A stretch of DNA of 64,000 nt from Gluconacetobacter azotocaptans (GTDB lineage: Bacteria; Pseudomonadota; Alphaproteobacteria; Acetobacterales; Acetobacteraceae), in the NCBI RefSeq assembly GCF_014174355.1, contig NZ_JABEQF010000015.1:25253-89252 (forward strand), read 5' to 3'. The notes beneath the pieces were generated by a model, which saw nothing but the letters and a program-made list of their open reading frames with translations, ran no database searches and was not told the origin of the DNA. Positions 17,350 to 25,938 of the stretch are shown here, piece after piece (the first letter of the stretch is position 1; each line of letters begins with the position of its first letter). The position numbers were made by a program, and so were the translations under genes.

Positions 17350-18507
17350 TCACACCGCGTCGTCCTCGCGATAGGGCGATTGCGCGTCCAGCTCGGCGAT
17401 TTCCGACAGCATGTGAGTACGTTCCTCGGCCACGAAATCGGCGACCGCGCGGCGCAGGCCGGGATGCTGGATCCAGTGGGCCGAATAGGTGGGGCAGGGG
17501 CGATAGCCGCGCTGGATCTTGTGGTGGCCCTGCGCTCCGGCCTCGACCCGCTTCAGCCCGTGGGCGATGGCGAAATCGATGGCGCGGTAATAGCACAGCT
17601 CGAAATGCAGGAACGGCCATTCGCCGTCGCAGCCCCAGTTGCGGCCGTACAGCGTGTCGGCGCCCATCAGGTTCAGGGCGCCCGCCACCGGCGCGCCGTC
17701 CTGTTCGGCCAGCATCAGCACCACCCGGTCGCCCAGCCGGTCGGACAGCAGCGGGAAGAAATCGGGCGTCAGATAGGCACTGCCCCATTTGCGGTCCACG
17801 GTCGAGGTATAGAACCGGTAGAAATGGCCCCACAGATCGGGCGTGATTTCGGCGCCGCGCAGGGTGCGGAAGGTCAGGCCGCACTGGTTGGCGTCCCGGC
17901 GTTCGCGCTTGATGATCTTGCGCTTGCGTGACGACAGGGCGCCCAGGAAATCGTCGAAGCCGGCGTAGCCGCGATTGTCCCAATGGAACTGCACGCCCAG
18001 GCGCTGCTGCCATCCCGCCGCGCCGAACGCCTCATATTCTTCCTCGATGCAGAAGGTGGCGTGGACCGACGACAGACCCAGTTCGCCGCAGGCCTGGCGC
18101 AGCGCGCCGATCAGCGTGCTGCGCAGGGCGGCTGGGTCTTCGGCGTCGGGGTGGAGCAGCAGGCGCGGCCCCGGCACCGGGGAAAACGGCACCGCGACCT
18201 GCAATTTCGGATAGTACTCGCCGCCGGCCTGTTCCAGCGCGCGCGCCCAACTGTGGTCGAAGACATATTCGCCGTAGGAATGCGCCTTGGCATAGGTGGG
18301 CGCCACCGCGACGATGCGCCCTTCGCCATCGCGGATGGTGGCGTGCTGCGGCAGCCAGCCGGTGCGCGGCCCCGCCGAGCCGCTGTCTTCCAGCGCCGAC
18401 AGGAAGGCGTGCCCGACGAACGGATTGTCCGTTCCCGCGCAGGCGTCCCACGCCGCCGCCGGGATCTCGGCGATGGCGCGATGCAGGCTCAGTGTCAGGG
18501 CGCTCAT
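17350..18507 (-). CDS. FemAB-like / peptidogalycan biosynthesis GNAT protein (DUF482)
   Basis: The 385-aa protein matches the PF04339 'peptidogalycan biosynthesis/recognition' family, a double-GNAT fold related to FemAB and acyl-CoA N-acyltransferases. Conserved segments are NPFVGHAFLSALEDSGS at the N-terminus, SSVHATFCIEEE, SSRKRKIIKRERRDA in the middle, GADTLYGRNWGC, and EAGAQGHHKIQRGY near the C-terminus. The biochemical role of the family is not established; aminoacyl transfer to an envelope substrate is a guess. Start ATG 18507. Length is typical. Confidence 0.8.
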   Translation of the reverse strand: MSALTLSLHRAIAEIPAAAWDACAGTDNPFVGHAFLSALEDSGSAGPRTGWLPQHATIRDGEGRIVAVAPTYAKAHSYGEYVFDHSWARALEQAGGEYYPKLQVAVPFSPVPGPRLLLHPDAEDPAALRSTLIGALRQACGELGLSSVHATFCIEEEYEAFGAAGWQQRLGVQFHWDNRGYAGFDDFLGALSSRKRKIIKRERRDANQCGLTFRTLRGAEITPDLWGHFYRFYTSTVDRKWGSAYLTPDFFPLLSDRLGDRVVLMLAEQDGAPVAGALNLMGADTLYGRNWGCDGEWPFLHFELCYYRAIDFAIAHGLKRVEAGAQGHHKIQRGYRPCPTYSAHWIQHPGLRRAVADFVAEERTHMLSEIAELDAQSPYREDDAV

Positions 18508-18576
18508 GATCCGGACATGGGGGCGCGGGCGGCCCCATGCCAGAGGGAATGGGCGTACATGCGCGGCGCCCCCGGG

Positions 18577-19044
18577 TCAGCCGATCTCGAACAGGCCTTC
18601 GACCTCGACCGCCGCGTCCAGCGGCAGCGACGGAACGCCGACGGTCGAGCGCGCATGCCGCCCGGCGTCGCCGAACACCATGACCGCGAGGTCCGACGCG
18701 CCGTTCATGACCGCCGCATGCTGGGTGAAGGCAGGCACGCAGGAAATGAACCCGCCCAGCCGCACCACGCGCTTCACCCGTGACAGGTCGCCGATCGCGG
18801 CGCGCACCTGGGCGATGACGTTGATCATGCAGTAGCGCGCGGCCTCGACGCCGATTTCGACGGCGACGTCCTCGCCCAGCTTGCCGCTGGCGAACAGCTT
18901 GCCGTCGACCAGCGGCAACTGGCCCGAGACGACCAGCGTGGACCCGGTCAGGACGGTGGCGACGTAATTGGCGACGGGCACCGCCGGGGTCGGCAGGATG
19001 ATGCCGTGCTGGGCCAGGCGGGCTTCGGGGGTGCTGTCGGTCAT
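18577..19044 (-). CDS. RidA family protein (YjgF/YER057c/UK114)
   Basis: The 155-aa protein has the Rid fold pattern with a long N-terminus (MTDSTPEARLAQHGIILP), the GSTLVVSGQLPLVDGK strand region and the C-terminal HARSTVGVPSLPLDAAVEVEG. The arginine in HARST is the position of the imine-binding Arg of RidA enamine deaminases. It would hydrolyse reactive enamine/imine intermediates of amino acid metabolism. Start ATG 19044 has AGGAG 9 nt upstream. A second, different RidA lies at 58281. Confidence 0.85.
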   Translation of the reverse strand: MTDSTPEARLAQHGIILPTPAVPVANYVATVLTGSTLVVSGQLPLVDGKLFASGKLGEDVAVEIGVEAARYCMINVIAQVRAAIGDLSRVKRVVRLGGFISCVPAFTQHAAVMNGASDLAVMVFGDAGRHARSTVGVPSLPLDAAVEVEGLFEIG

Positions 19045-19074
19045 CCGAGGTACTCCTGTGTCAATGGGGCGGTA

Positions 19075-20640
19075 TCAGCCGACCAGCCGCAGCCGGCCCG
19101 CCCGTCGTGGTGGTGCCCCGGCGGAACCGTCGGGGAAATCGAGCGGCAACATGGGGGACGGGGCGTCTTCCATGTCATCCTGGTGCGGCGCGTCCGGCAG
19201 CCTGCGGCCCAGATACGCATCGGACAACGCCCGGAACGCATAGTCCAGCAGGGATGTGGCATAGGCGGCCACCGGATCGCCCTCCACCGTGCCGGCGGGG
19301 CCGAAACGGGTATAGGCGAAGGCGTCGACATAGGCTTCGAGCGGCGCGCCGTACTGCAGGCCGATGCTGACGGCCTGGCCCAGCATGTCCATCAGGCCGC
19401 GGGTCATCGGGCTTTCGCGCGCCGGGGTCAGCGCGACCTCGCCCAGCGTCCCGTCCTCGTATTCGCCGGTGCGCAGGAACAGCCGGTGGCCGCCGACGCT
19501 GGCCTTCTGGGTGAAGCCGCCATGGCGGGCCGGCAGTTGCCGCCGCACCCCGCGTTCCCACGCCAGGCGCGAGCGCAGCGGCACGCCCGCCGGGTCGGGG
19601 CGGGCGGGCATCCGGTCGACGAAGCCGGCCAGCGCCCGGTGCATGGCCTGATGCGCCCGCGCATCCGGCAGCGACAGCACGGTCTCGCCCGCCAGGGCGG
19701 CGGCGAAGGCGGCCTCGGGCGACAGGCCCCGATGCGCCAGACGGGCCAGGGTGCTGGCGGCCAGCCGCCCGTCGGGCCGCAGGGGCGAGAAGATGGGGGC
19801 CAGGCCGCAGGCCTCGACCCCCAGCAGCGCGTCGATGGGGCCGGGGGTGGAAAATCCGGTTTCGATTCGCGGCAGCGGCGCGTCGGTTTCCACTGCCGCC
19901 TCGCGCCAGACGGCGCGGGCGGTCTCGGCCAGGCCGGGCACGACGCTGCGCGCGGGCGGCAGCAGCAGCGCGTCCGGCCCGCCGCCGGCATGCGCCACCA
20001 GCGTCGCCAGCGACGCCAGGTCGCACGCGGCGTCCCTGCCGGTGTCGCTGTCGTAATCCAGCCCCATCGCCGCCAGGCAGGCGTCCAGATTGGTCAGCAG
20101 CAGGTCGCCCGACACTGTCACCTGCCGCAGCAGCGGGGCGTCGTCCTCGATCGGCCGGACCTTGCGTCCCTTGCGGGGGGCGGGCTCGGGGAAGGGCAGT
20201 TCGCCGTTGCGCCACGCGGCCTTCCGGTCGGCCGCGTCGCGCAGCATCATGCACACAAGCCGCAGGGCGGCCACGAAATCATCGGCGACGAAGCCCGCCC
20301 CCGGCTGCACGAAGCCGGCCAGGTTCACGATGAAGCCCGGACGGCGGTCATACTGGCCGCTCCACAGCGACTCGCCCGGCGCGGCCTGGCGCAGCATCAG
20401 CAGGCACGACAGCGACCGCGCCTGCGCCGCATGGGGGCCGGCCGCCAGATCGTCGACCCAGCGCGCGGCCTCGGTCGCCAGGCGCACCGCGCCGTGGCCC
20501 GGCGTCATGCGCGCCAGGGCGGCCGCGGCCTCGTCGTCCCAATCGACGGGCAGGGTGACGGCGCGCGTGGCGTCGTCCGGATCCGCGGCGGCCTGCGTGG
20601 TACGCATGCGTATGCCGTTCCAATGGCTTCGGGCTGTCAT
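19075..20640 (-). CDS. Protein with C-terminal region of B12-dependent ribonucleotide reductase (NrdJ-like, no catalytic barrel seen)
   Basis: The 521-aa protein (ATG 20640; ATG 20607 is also possible and has GGAACGG upstream) resembles class II ribonucleotide reductase only near its C-terminus. Residues about 366-480 hold RRQLPARHGGFTQKASVGGH, FLRTGEYEDGTLGEV, AVSIGLQYGAPLEAYVDAF, YTRFGPAGTVEGD and TSLLDYAFRALSDAYLGR, all hallmarks of NrdJ. A full NrdJ has about 1200 aa with the catalytic cysteines in a ten-stranded barrel; these are not visible. The N-terminal 360 residues are unassigned, with an FDWDD-like start and a helical repeat character. Function unknown. Confidence 0.65.
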   Translation of the reverse strand: MTARSHWNGIRMRTTQAAADPDDATRAVTLPVDWDDEAAAALARMTPGHGAVRLATEAARWVDDLAAGPHAAQARSLSCLLMLRQAAPGESLWSGQYDRRPGFIVNLAGFVQPGAGFVADDFVAALRLVCMMLRDAADRKAAWRNGELPFPEPAPRKGRKVRPIEDDAPLLRQVTVSGDLLLTNLDACLAAMGLDYDSDTGRDAACDLASLATLVAHAGGGPDALLLPPARSVVPGLAETARAVWREAAVETDAPLPRIETGFSTPGPIDALLGVEACGLAPIFSPLRPDGRLAASTLARLAHRGLSPEAAFAAALAGETVLSLPDARAHQAMHRALAGFVDRMPARPDPAGVPLRSRLAWERGVRRQLPARHGGFTQKASVGGHRLFLRTGEYEDGTLGEVALTPARESPMTRGLMDMLGQAVSIGLQYGAPLEAYVDAFAYTRFGPAGTVEGDPVAAYATSLLDYAFRALSDAYLGRRLPDAPHQDDMEDAPSPMLPLDFPDGSAGAPPRRAGRLRLVG

Positions 20641-20850
20641 GGCTGCCAGTCTAGGCGCGCTTCGTCGCGGCGCGAAAGCCGGATATGGTAGGTCCGCGTG
20701 TATACAGACCACTGTATATTGTGGATATGGGGGATAAGTGGCCCATCGGGACATAGGCGGGAGAAGGGGCGGCCCGATCCCGGATATGTGAGGTGGCGGC
20801 CCGTCCGCGCGGGATGGACCGGCGGCGGAGAACGGGGCTAGTCTCGGGCC

Positions 20851-21219
20851 ATGGCAAATCTCGGCACCCGGATCTACACCAAATTCAAGGGCCGTCTGGT
20901 CGGCAAGGATGCCGACGGTCGTTGCTATTATGAATCGCGGACCGCCAACCGTACCGGCGGCGGTCTGACCCGGCACGAACGCTGGGTGATCTACCACAAG
21001 GGCGAGGACGCATCGGCGGTGCCGCCCGAATGGTGGGGCTGGCTGCATCACGTCGATGCCGCCCCGCTGCCCGAAAGCGCCCGCCAGCCGTGGCAGACGC
21101 CGTACCAGCCGAATCGGACCGGCACGGCCGAGGCCTATCGCCCCCCCGGCAGCGATTATCGGGGCGGCCGGCGCGCGCCCTCGACCAGCGATTACGACGC
21201 CTGGTTTCCCGAAGGGTGA
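20851..21219 (+). CDS. NDUFA12 / B17.2-like NADH:ubiquinone oxidoreductase subunit family
   Basis: The 122-aa protein is homologous to the mitochondrial complex I accessory subunit NDUFA12 found in alphaproteobacteria. Diagnostic segments are GRLVGKDADGRCYYESR, RHERWVIYHKGEDASAVPPEWWGWLHH and a proline-rich YQPNRTGTAEAYRPPG tail. It is expected at the cytoplasmic arm of NADH dehydrogenase. As usual in this group it lies next to an MCE-domain gene (mlaD-like) and a DUF2155 gene. Start ATG 20851. Confidence 0.9.
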   Translation: MANLGTRIYTKFKGRLVGKDADGRCYYESRTANRTGGGLTRHERWVIYHKGEDASAVPPEWWGWLHHVDAAPLPESARQPWQTPYQPNRTGTAEAYRPPGSDYRGGRRAPSTSDYDAWFPEG

Positions 21220-21275
21220 AACGGTGGGCGTAACCTGTTAGGGTTAGCCAGCCGTCACAAGGGAAGCGATACATC

Positions 21276-21830
21276 ATGGTAACTGCGGTTCCAGTCAGAA
21301 GGGGCCGGAACCCGGCCGAACTCGCCGCGGGGTGCGCGGTTCTGGCGGTGCTGGGCGGATTGCTGACCTATGCCGTGATCGACAAGGGCCACCGCCACGA
21401 AAGCGGGTACCGGCTGGCCGCCTCCTTCGCGCATGTCGACGGGTTGTCGGTGGGTTCGGACGTGCGTCTGGCGGGCGTCACGGTCGGGCAGGTGGTGGAC
21501 GAACAGGTCGATCCCGCCAGCTTCAAGGCCAACGTGACCTTCACCGTACGGCCGGATATCCGTCTGCCGACCGACAGTGCCGCAATCATCACCAGCGACA
21601 GCCTGTTGGGCGGCAAATATATCGCCCTGTCGCCGGGCGGGAACGATGCGATGCTGCATCCAGGGGCGACGATCACCGAAACCCAGGGGTCGATCAGCCT
21701 GGAGCAATTGCTCAGCCGCTTCATCTTCTCGGTCACCGATTCGATGACCCGGGCGAACCAGCAGCGCGCCAACCAGGGCCAGGGTCAGCAGGGCCAGCCG
21801 CCGGCCGCACCCACGGGCGGCCAGCCATGA
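21276..21830 (+). CDS. mlaD: MlaD-like MCE-domain protein, phospholipid transport
   Basis: The 184-aa protein has one N-terminal membrane anchor (residues 14-34) and a single MCE domain: GYRLAASFAHVDGLSVGSDVRLAGVTVG, VRPDIRLPTDSAAIITSDSLLGGKYIALSPGG. A Gln/Pro-rich tail follows. MlaD forms a periplasmic hexamer binding the MlaFEB ABC complex and moves phospholipids between membranes. The ABC components are not adjacent here. ATG 21276 has GGGAAG upstream. The stop overlaps the next start (ATGA). Confidence 0.85.
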   Translation: MVTAVPVRRGRNPAELAAGCAVLAVLGGLLTYAVIDKGHRHESGYRLAASFAHVDGLSVGSDVRLAGVTVGQVVDEQVDPASFKANVTFTVRPDIRLPTDSAAIITSDSLLGGKYIALSPGGNDAMLHPGATITETQGSISLEQLLSRFIFSVTDSMTRANQQRANQGQGQQGQPPAAPTGGQP

Positions 21831-22048
21831 GCGACTCCCTTCCGGCCGCGCCCGCAATCTGGCGGCAGGCGGACGGCAGCCCGGTCTCCTGCCAGGACAA
21901 GATCCGGGTCCTGACCGAGAATTACGCCGAATTGTGCGACGTCATGCGCGACACGTTCGAGGACGCGGTGCTGATCGGCGTCGACGAGGCGGAAATGAAG
22001 CGCGTCATCATGGAGGTCGCGGCCGCATTGCGAAGCCCGAAATCGTGA
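21827..22048 (+). CDS. Small conserved-looking hypothetical protein (73 aa)
   Basis: Family not recognised. ATG 21827 overlaps the mlaD stop by 4 bp (ATGA), and its own stop overlaps the GTG of the following gene (GTGA), so it lies in a translationally coupled operon. The product is acidic and helical, with QDKIRVLTENYAELCDVMRDTFEDAVLIGVDEAEM and a C-terminal alpha helix. No signal peptide. Coupling to mlaD and a DUF2155 gene suggests an envelope-related cytosolic role, but that is inference. Confidence 0.65.
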   Translation: MSDSLPAAPAIWRQADGSPVSCQDKIRVLTENYAELCDVMRDTFEDAVLIGVDEAEMKRVIMEVAAALRSPKS

Positions 22049-22944
22049 CGCGCCGCGCGATGCGGCACGCGGCCCTGACCCTGCCCGCTCTTCTGTCCGT
22101 CGCCGCCCTTCCGCTGTCCCCGGCCCGGGCCGCCGAGATCGTGACGCCGCCGCCGGTCTATCCCGCCGACACCTGGCAGGGACGATCGGTCGCGACGCTG
22201 CGCGTGCTGGACCGGCTGGACTCCCGCGTCCAGATCCTGACGGTTCCGGTCGGGCAGGACGCGACGTTCAAGGCGCTGTCGATCCATGTCGGCGCCTGCC
22301 GTGACCGGCCGGCCGGCCTGGTCCCGGATGCGGCCGGATGGCTGTCGGTGCGTGACACCCATCTGGGCGGGGCCGGATTCGACGGCTGGATGCTGTCGGG
22401 CGAACCGTTCGTGGGCGTGTTTGAAAACCCGCTGTATGACGTGCGGATGCTGGGCTGTGCGGGCGACATGGTCGCCCCGGTGCCGCCGCCGCTGACCGCG
22501 CCCGAGGCTGAATCCGGCGCGCCGCCCGACGGGGGAGTGCCGGGCGGCACCCCGGCACCCGGGGCAACGCCCCCGGGGACCGCATCGGTGGGGCCGGCCA
22601 CGGGCTCCGCGCCCGGGACGCCGGTATCGCCCCCGCCGGTACCCTCTGCGCCCATGCCGCCAGCACAGCAAGCGCGGGCCCCTTCGTCGCAGGCGCCCGC
22701 CTCGTCGCCCATGCCGTTGACGTCGCCGGTTGCATCCGGGAGCGTTGCGGGCCAGCATGTTCCCTTGCCGCCGCCCGTGCCGACCATGACGGACGGGGGT
22801 GGGTCGGCGCCGCTGTCGCTGTTGCCGGAGCCTCTTCCGCCGGCCGGACAGGCGCCCACGGCGGCCTCTCCGCCGGTGCCGCCCGGATATTCCCGTCCGG
22901 ATCAGGCGCAACCGGGACAGCCCCAGTCGCTTTTGCCCCCTTAA
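22045..22944 (+). CDS. DUF2155 domain-containing secreted protein
   Basis: The product is 299 aa from GTG 22045, which overlaps the upstream stop; ATG 22060 is the alternative. It has a Sec signal peptide (AALTLPALLSVAALPLSPARA) and a DUF2155 core: VATLRVLDRLDSRVQILTVPVG, LSIHVGACRDRP, AFLGGAGFDGWMLSGEP-like residues, and FENPLYDVRMLGC. The two cysteines probably pair. The last 130 residues are a low-complexity Pro/Ala/Ser tail, unusual in length for the family. DUF2155 genes usually sit beside the NDUFA12-like gene in alphaproteobacteria, as here. Function unknown. Confidence 0.8.
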   Translation: MTRRAMRHAALTLPALLSVAALPLSPARAAEIVTPPPVYPADTWQGRSVATLRVLDRLDSRVQILTVPVGQDATFKALSIHVGACRDRPAGLVPDAAGWLSVRDTHLGGAGFDGWMLSGEPFVGVFENPLYDVRMLGCAGDMVAPVPPPLTAPEAESGAPPDGGVPGGTPAPGATPPGTASVGPATGSAPGTPVSPPPVPSAPMPPAQQARAPSSQAPASSPMPLTSPVASGSVAGQHVPLPPPVPTMTDGGGSAPLSLLPEPLPPAGQAPTAASPPVPPGYSRPDQAQPGQPQSLLPP

Positions 22945-22951
22945 GGGGCGA

Positions 22952-22970
22952 GCCCGCGCGCGGCGCGGGC
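22952..22970 (+). terminator. GC-rich hairpin before otsB
   Basis: GCCCGCGC and GCGCGGGC form an 8-bp stem with a 3-nt loop just past the DUF2155 stop, preceded by the palindrome CCCCTTAAGGGG (22937-22948). There is no U-run, so termination efficiency is uncertain. Confidence 0.4.
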
Positions 22971-23002
22971 AGCCTGCGCCGATCGACTTCAAGGAGGTGA
23001 GA

Positions 23003-23767
23003 ATGGCCACGACCCCGACAGAATATGCCGGTCCGGCCGGCCGGTTCATGCCGCCGCCCGGCGAAGCGGCGCTGCTGCTGGATTTCGACGGGACGCTGGT
23101 GGATATCGCGCCCACCCCGGAATCGGTGGTGGTGACGGCCGGCCTGCTGGACGTCCTGCGGCGGCTGCGCACCAAGTGCGGCGACGCGCTGGCCGTGATC
23201 TCGGGCCGGGGGGTCGACCAGATCGACCATTTCCTGGGCGACGTGCCCTTCGCCGTGGCGGGCGAGCACGGGATTGCCGTGCGACACCGGCCGGACGGGC
23301 CGGTCGTGCGCGCCGACCTGCCCGCGGTCCCCCCTGAATGGCTGCATCGGGCCGAGACCCTGGCGGCCGGCTATCCTGGCGTGCGGATCGAACGCAAGGT
23401 GGCGGGCTTCGTGCTGCATTACCGCGCGGCGCCCGAGGCCGCAGACGCGCTGCTGGACGCGGCGCAGGGCTGGGTCGAGGCCAGCGGGGGCGTCTTTCAC
23501 ATCCAGGCGGCGAAGATGGCGTGGGAAATCCGCCCCGAGGGCGTGGACAAGGGCCATGCGGTGGCGGCCCTGATGCAGTCGCCGCCCTTCGCCGGGCGGC
23601 ACCCCATCTTCGTCGGCGACGACATCACGGACGAGGACGGGATCCGCGCCGCCGTGGCGCTGGGGGGTGCCGGTTTCCGCATTCCGATGGATTTTCCCGA
23701 CCCGGCCGCCTTCCGGGCCTGGCTGGCAACCCTCGCGGCAGGAGGAGACGACGTATGGGGCGTCTGA
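23003..23767 (+). CDS. otsB: Trehalose-6-phosphate phosphatase
   Basis: The 254-aa HAD-superfamily phosphatase removes phosphate from trehalose-6-phosphate, the last step of OtsAB trehalose synthesis. Motif I is LLDFDGTLVDIAP with the nucleophilic Asp at about residue 28; motif II/III SGRGVDQIDHFLG and K-containing KMAWEIRPEGVDKGHAV follow; motif IV is VGDDITDEDG. ATG 23003 follows a near-perfect AAGGAGGTGAG. It overlaps otsA by 13 bp. Trehalose protects against osmotic and drying stress, in keeping with the opgGH genes. Confidence 0.95.
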   Translation: MATTPTEYAGPAGRFMPPPGEAALLLDFDGTLVDIAPTPESVVVTAGLLDVLRRLRTKCGDALAVISGRGVDQIDHFLGDVPFAVAGEHGIAVRHRPDGPVVRADLPAVPPEWLHRAETLAAGYPGVRIERKVAGFVLHYRAAPEAADALLDAAQGWVEASGGVFHIQAAKMAWEIRPEGVDKGHAVAALMQSPPFAGRHPIFVGDDITDEDGIRAAVALGGAGFRIPMDFPDPAAFRAWLATLAAGGDDVWGV

Positions 23768-25113
23768 TCATCGTATCCAACCGCGTGCCCTCGCCGCGCG
23801 AGCGCACGCAACCGGCCGGTGGCCTGGCCGTTGGGCTGCGGGACGCCGTGCGGGGCGGGTCGTCGATGTGGTTCGGCTGGTCCGGCAATCAGGCCGAGGG
23901 CGACGGCGACCCGGAACCCAGCATCGATACCGTCGAGGGCGTGACCTACGCCACCATCGACCTGACCGAGAGCCAGCACGAGGGATTCTACCAGAATTTT
24001 TCCAACGGCATTCTCTGGCCGCTGTTCCACTACCGCGTGGGGCTGATGAACTATTCCCGCCGCGACTGGCAGACCTATCTGGAGGTCAACGCCCTGTTCG
24101 CGCGCACGCTGGTGCCGCTGCTGAAGCCGGACGACGTGATCTGGGTCCATGACTATCACCTGTTCCCGCTAGGGCAGGCGCTGCGCGACCTGGGGGTGAC
24201 GACGCGCATCGGCTTCTTCCTGCACATCCCCGTCCCGCCCTGGAGCCTGGTGCGGTCGCTGCCGGGCGCGGAACTGCTGCTGGAGGATCTGCAGGCCTAC
24301 GACCTGATCGGCGTGCAGACCGACGAGGACGCGGACAATCTGAACCAGTCCTTTCGCGTGAACGGGCTGACGGAACGGGCGCGGGCCTTCCCGATCGGCA
24401 TCGACCCGCACGAATTCCGCGCCCAGGCCGAAACCGGCGCCGACAGTGGCGAGGCCGAGCGTCTGCACGCCAGCCTGCGGGGCGCGGCCCTGGTGCTGGG
24501 GGTGGACCGGCTGGATTATTCGAAGGGGCTGCCGGAACGGTTCCGGGGGTACGAGGCGCTGATCGCGCGCTATCCCGAACATCGCGGCAAGGTCACCTTT
24601 TTGCAGGTGGCCCCGGTGTCGCGCGGCGATGTCGAGGAATATCGCGTGCTGCGCCGGCAGCTTGACGAGCTGACGGGGCGGATCAACGGGGCCTATGCCG
24701 AATTCGACTGGACGCCCATCCGCTACATCACCCGGCCGATCGCCCGCGATATCCTGGCGGGGTTCTACCGTATGGCCGATGTCGCGCTGATCACGCCCCT
24801 GCGCGACGGCATGAACCTGGTGGCGAAGGAATATATCGCGGCCCAGGACGCCGAATCGCCCGGCGTGCTGGTCCTGTCGCATTTCGCGGGCGCCGCCCCC
24901 GAACTGGACGAGGCCGTCCTGGTCAACCCCTATGACGCGGACGAGATCGCGGACGCCCTGCACCAGGCGCTGACGATGGGGCTGGACGAACGCAAGGCCC
25001 GGTGGAGCAAGCTGGATGCCGAGGTCCGCCGGACCACGGCCGGAAGCTGGGCCCGCGATTTCCTCCTGGCCCTGGACGAGGCCCCCCGGGCCCCCCCGAC
25101 GCCCGCGGCATGA
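23755..25113 (+). CDS. otsA: Trehalose-6-phosphate synthase (UDP-forming)
   Basis: The 452-aa GT20 enzyme makes trehalose-6-phosphate from UDP-glucose and glucose-6-phosphate. It begins [12 protein letters not shown], with the N-terminal donor loop AGGLAVGL, W and Y contacts in [31 protein letters not shown], and the C-terminal [17 protein letters not shown] and [17 protein letters not shown] phosphate/donor motifs. AGGAGG lies 10 nt before ATG 23755. The gene overlaps otsB (upstream) and dsbB (4 bp downstream), so all three are translationally coupled. Confidence 0.95.
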   Translation: MGRLIIVSNRVPSPRERTQPAGGLAVGLRDAVRGGSSMWFGWSGNQAEGDGDPEPSIDTVEGVTYATIDLTESQHEGFYQNFSNGILWPLFHYRVGLMNYSRRDWQTYLEVNALFARTLVPLLKPDDVIWVHDYHLFPLGQALRDLGVTTRIGFFLHIPVPPWSLVRSLPGAELLLEDLQAYDLIGVQTDEDADNLNQSFRVNGLTERARAFPIGIDPHEFRAQAETGADSGEAERLHASLRGAALVLGVDRLDYSKGLPERFRGYEALIARYPEHRGKVTFLQVAPVSRGDVEEYRVLRRQLDELTGRINGAYAEFDWTPIRYITRPIARDILAGFYRMADVALITPLRDGMNLVAKEYIAAQDAESPGVLVLSHFAGAAPELDEAVLVNPYDADEIADALHQALTMGLDERKARWSKLDAEVRRTTAGSWARDFLLALDEAPRAPPTPAA

Positions 25114-25637
25114 GGCGTCGCAGGTCCAGAATGCGCGGCCGGGCGGCAATGGGGGCCGGCCCGGGGCTGGTTCTCGCCGGCGGCGGCGCACTGGCGCTGG
25201 GCGTGGCCGAATGGGCCGAACATGTGCTGGGGATGGTGCCCTGCGGCCTGTGCCTGTGGGAGCGCTGGCCCTACCGCCTGCTGCTGGTGCTGGGCCTGCT
25301 GGCGGCGGCGTTTCCGCCGGCGCGGCGGTGGCCGCTGCGCCTGTGCGTGCCCGTGCTGCTGGCGGCGTGCGTGCTGTCGGGCGTGCATGTGGGGGTGGAA
25401 CAGGGCTGGTGGCCCAGCCCGCTGGCGGAATGCCAGGCCCCGGTCTTCCATGGCGGCACCTTCGCCGAGCGGCTGGCCGCCATGCCCGCCCGCCCGGCCA
25501 AGCCCTGCGACGCGCCGGCCTATCTGTTAGATGCGCTGCCGCTGTCCATGACCGCGCTGGGCGGGATTTACGCGTTGATGCTGCTGGCGGTCACAATGTT
25601 CGTCCTCGGCCGCGACCGAAGAACAGGCTCACGATGA
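25110..25637 (+). CDS. dsbB: Disulfide bond formation protein B (DsbB)
   Basis: The 175-aa inner-membrane protein has four hydrophobic segments and the quinone-coupled Cxx[16 protein letters not shown] at about residues 43-57. The second periplasmic cysteine pair is represented by AECQAPVF and KPCDAP. It reoxidises DsbA with electrons passed to ubiquinone. ATG 25110 overlaps the otsA stop by 4 bp, an unusual partner for dsbB. Its 3' end overlaps the convergent DUF1328 gene by 47 bp. No dsbA is seen in the window. Confidence 0.85.
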   Translation: MRRRRSRMRGRAAMGAGPGLVLAGGGALALGVAEWAEHVLGMVPCGLCLWERWPYRLLLVLGLLAAAFPPARRWPLRLCVPVLLAACVLSGVHVGVEQGWWPSPLAECQAPVFHGGTFAERLAAMPARPAKPCDAPAYLLDALPLSMTALGGIYALMLLAVTMFVLGRDRRTGSR

Positions 25638-25767
25638 ACAGCACCAAGAAAATGAAGAACAGGATCTTGCCGATATAGGCAAAGTCCGCGGCGACGCCGC
25701 CGAAGCCGAATACGGCCGCGACCAGCGCAAGGACGAGGAAGATCAGCGTCCAGCGTAACAGGTCCAT
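25591..25767 (-). CDS. DUF1328 small membrane protein (YtjA family)
   Basis: The 58-aa protein begins [21 protein letters not shown], continues [20 protein letters not shown] and ends with an Arg/Gly-rich tail. Two membrane helices separated by [10 protein letters not shown] are diagnostic of DUF1328, a small inner-membrane family often induced by stress. Start ATG 25767 and stop 25591-25593 were read directly on the minus strand. Its 3' end overlaps the 3' end of dsbB by 47 bp in antisense. Molecular function unknown. Confidence 0.85.
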   Translation of the reverse strand: MDLLRWTLIFLVLALVAAVFGFGGVAADFAYIGKILFFIFLVLFIVSLFFGRGRGRTL

Positions 25768-25938
25768 GGGATAATCCTTCCGAATTGCGTACCGCGCGCG
25801 CGGTCGCCCCGCCGCGACAAGGGGTGCCCGGCGATCACAGTTTCAATGCGCGGCGGCCCGCAGGGTTGCTTCCGCTGTCCGGGCGGGTCATGTCATCGAA
25901 GGGTCCCGTCCCCAGAAACAACAGGCGAGTGGCGTATC

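Noticed and set aside
19006..20691. 561-aa open frame on the plus strand
   Set aside because: It is antisense to the NrdJ-like gene, has Arg/Gln/Gly-rich composition typical of shadow frames in high-GC DNA, and no recognisable domain; the minus-strand product has clear NrdJ motifs.
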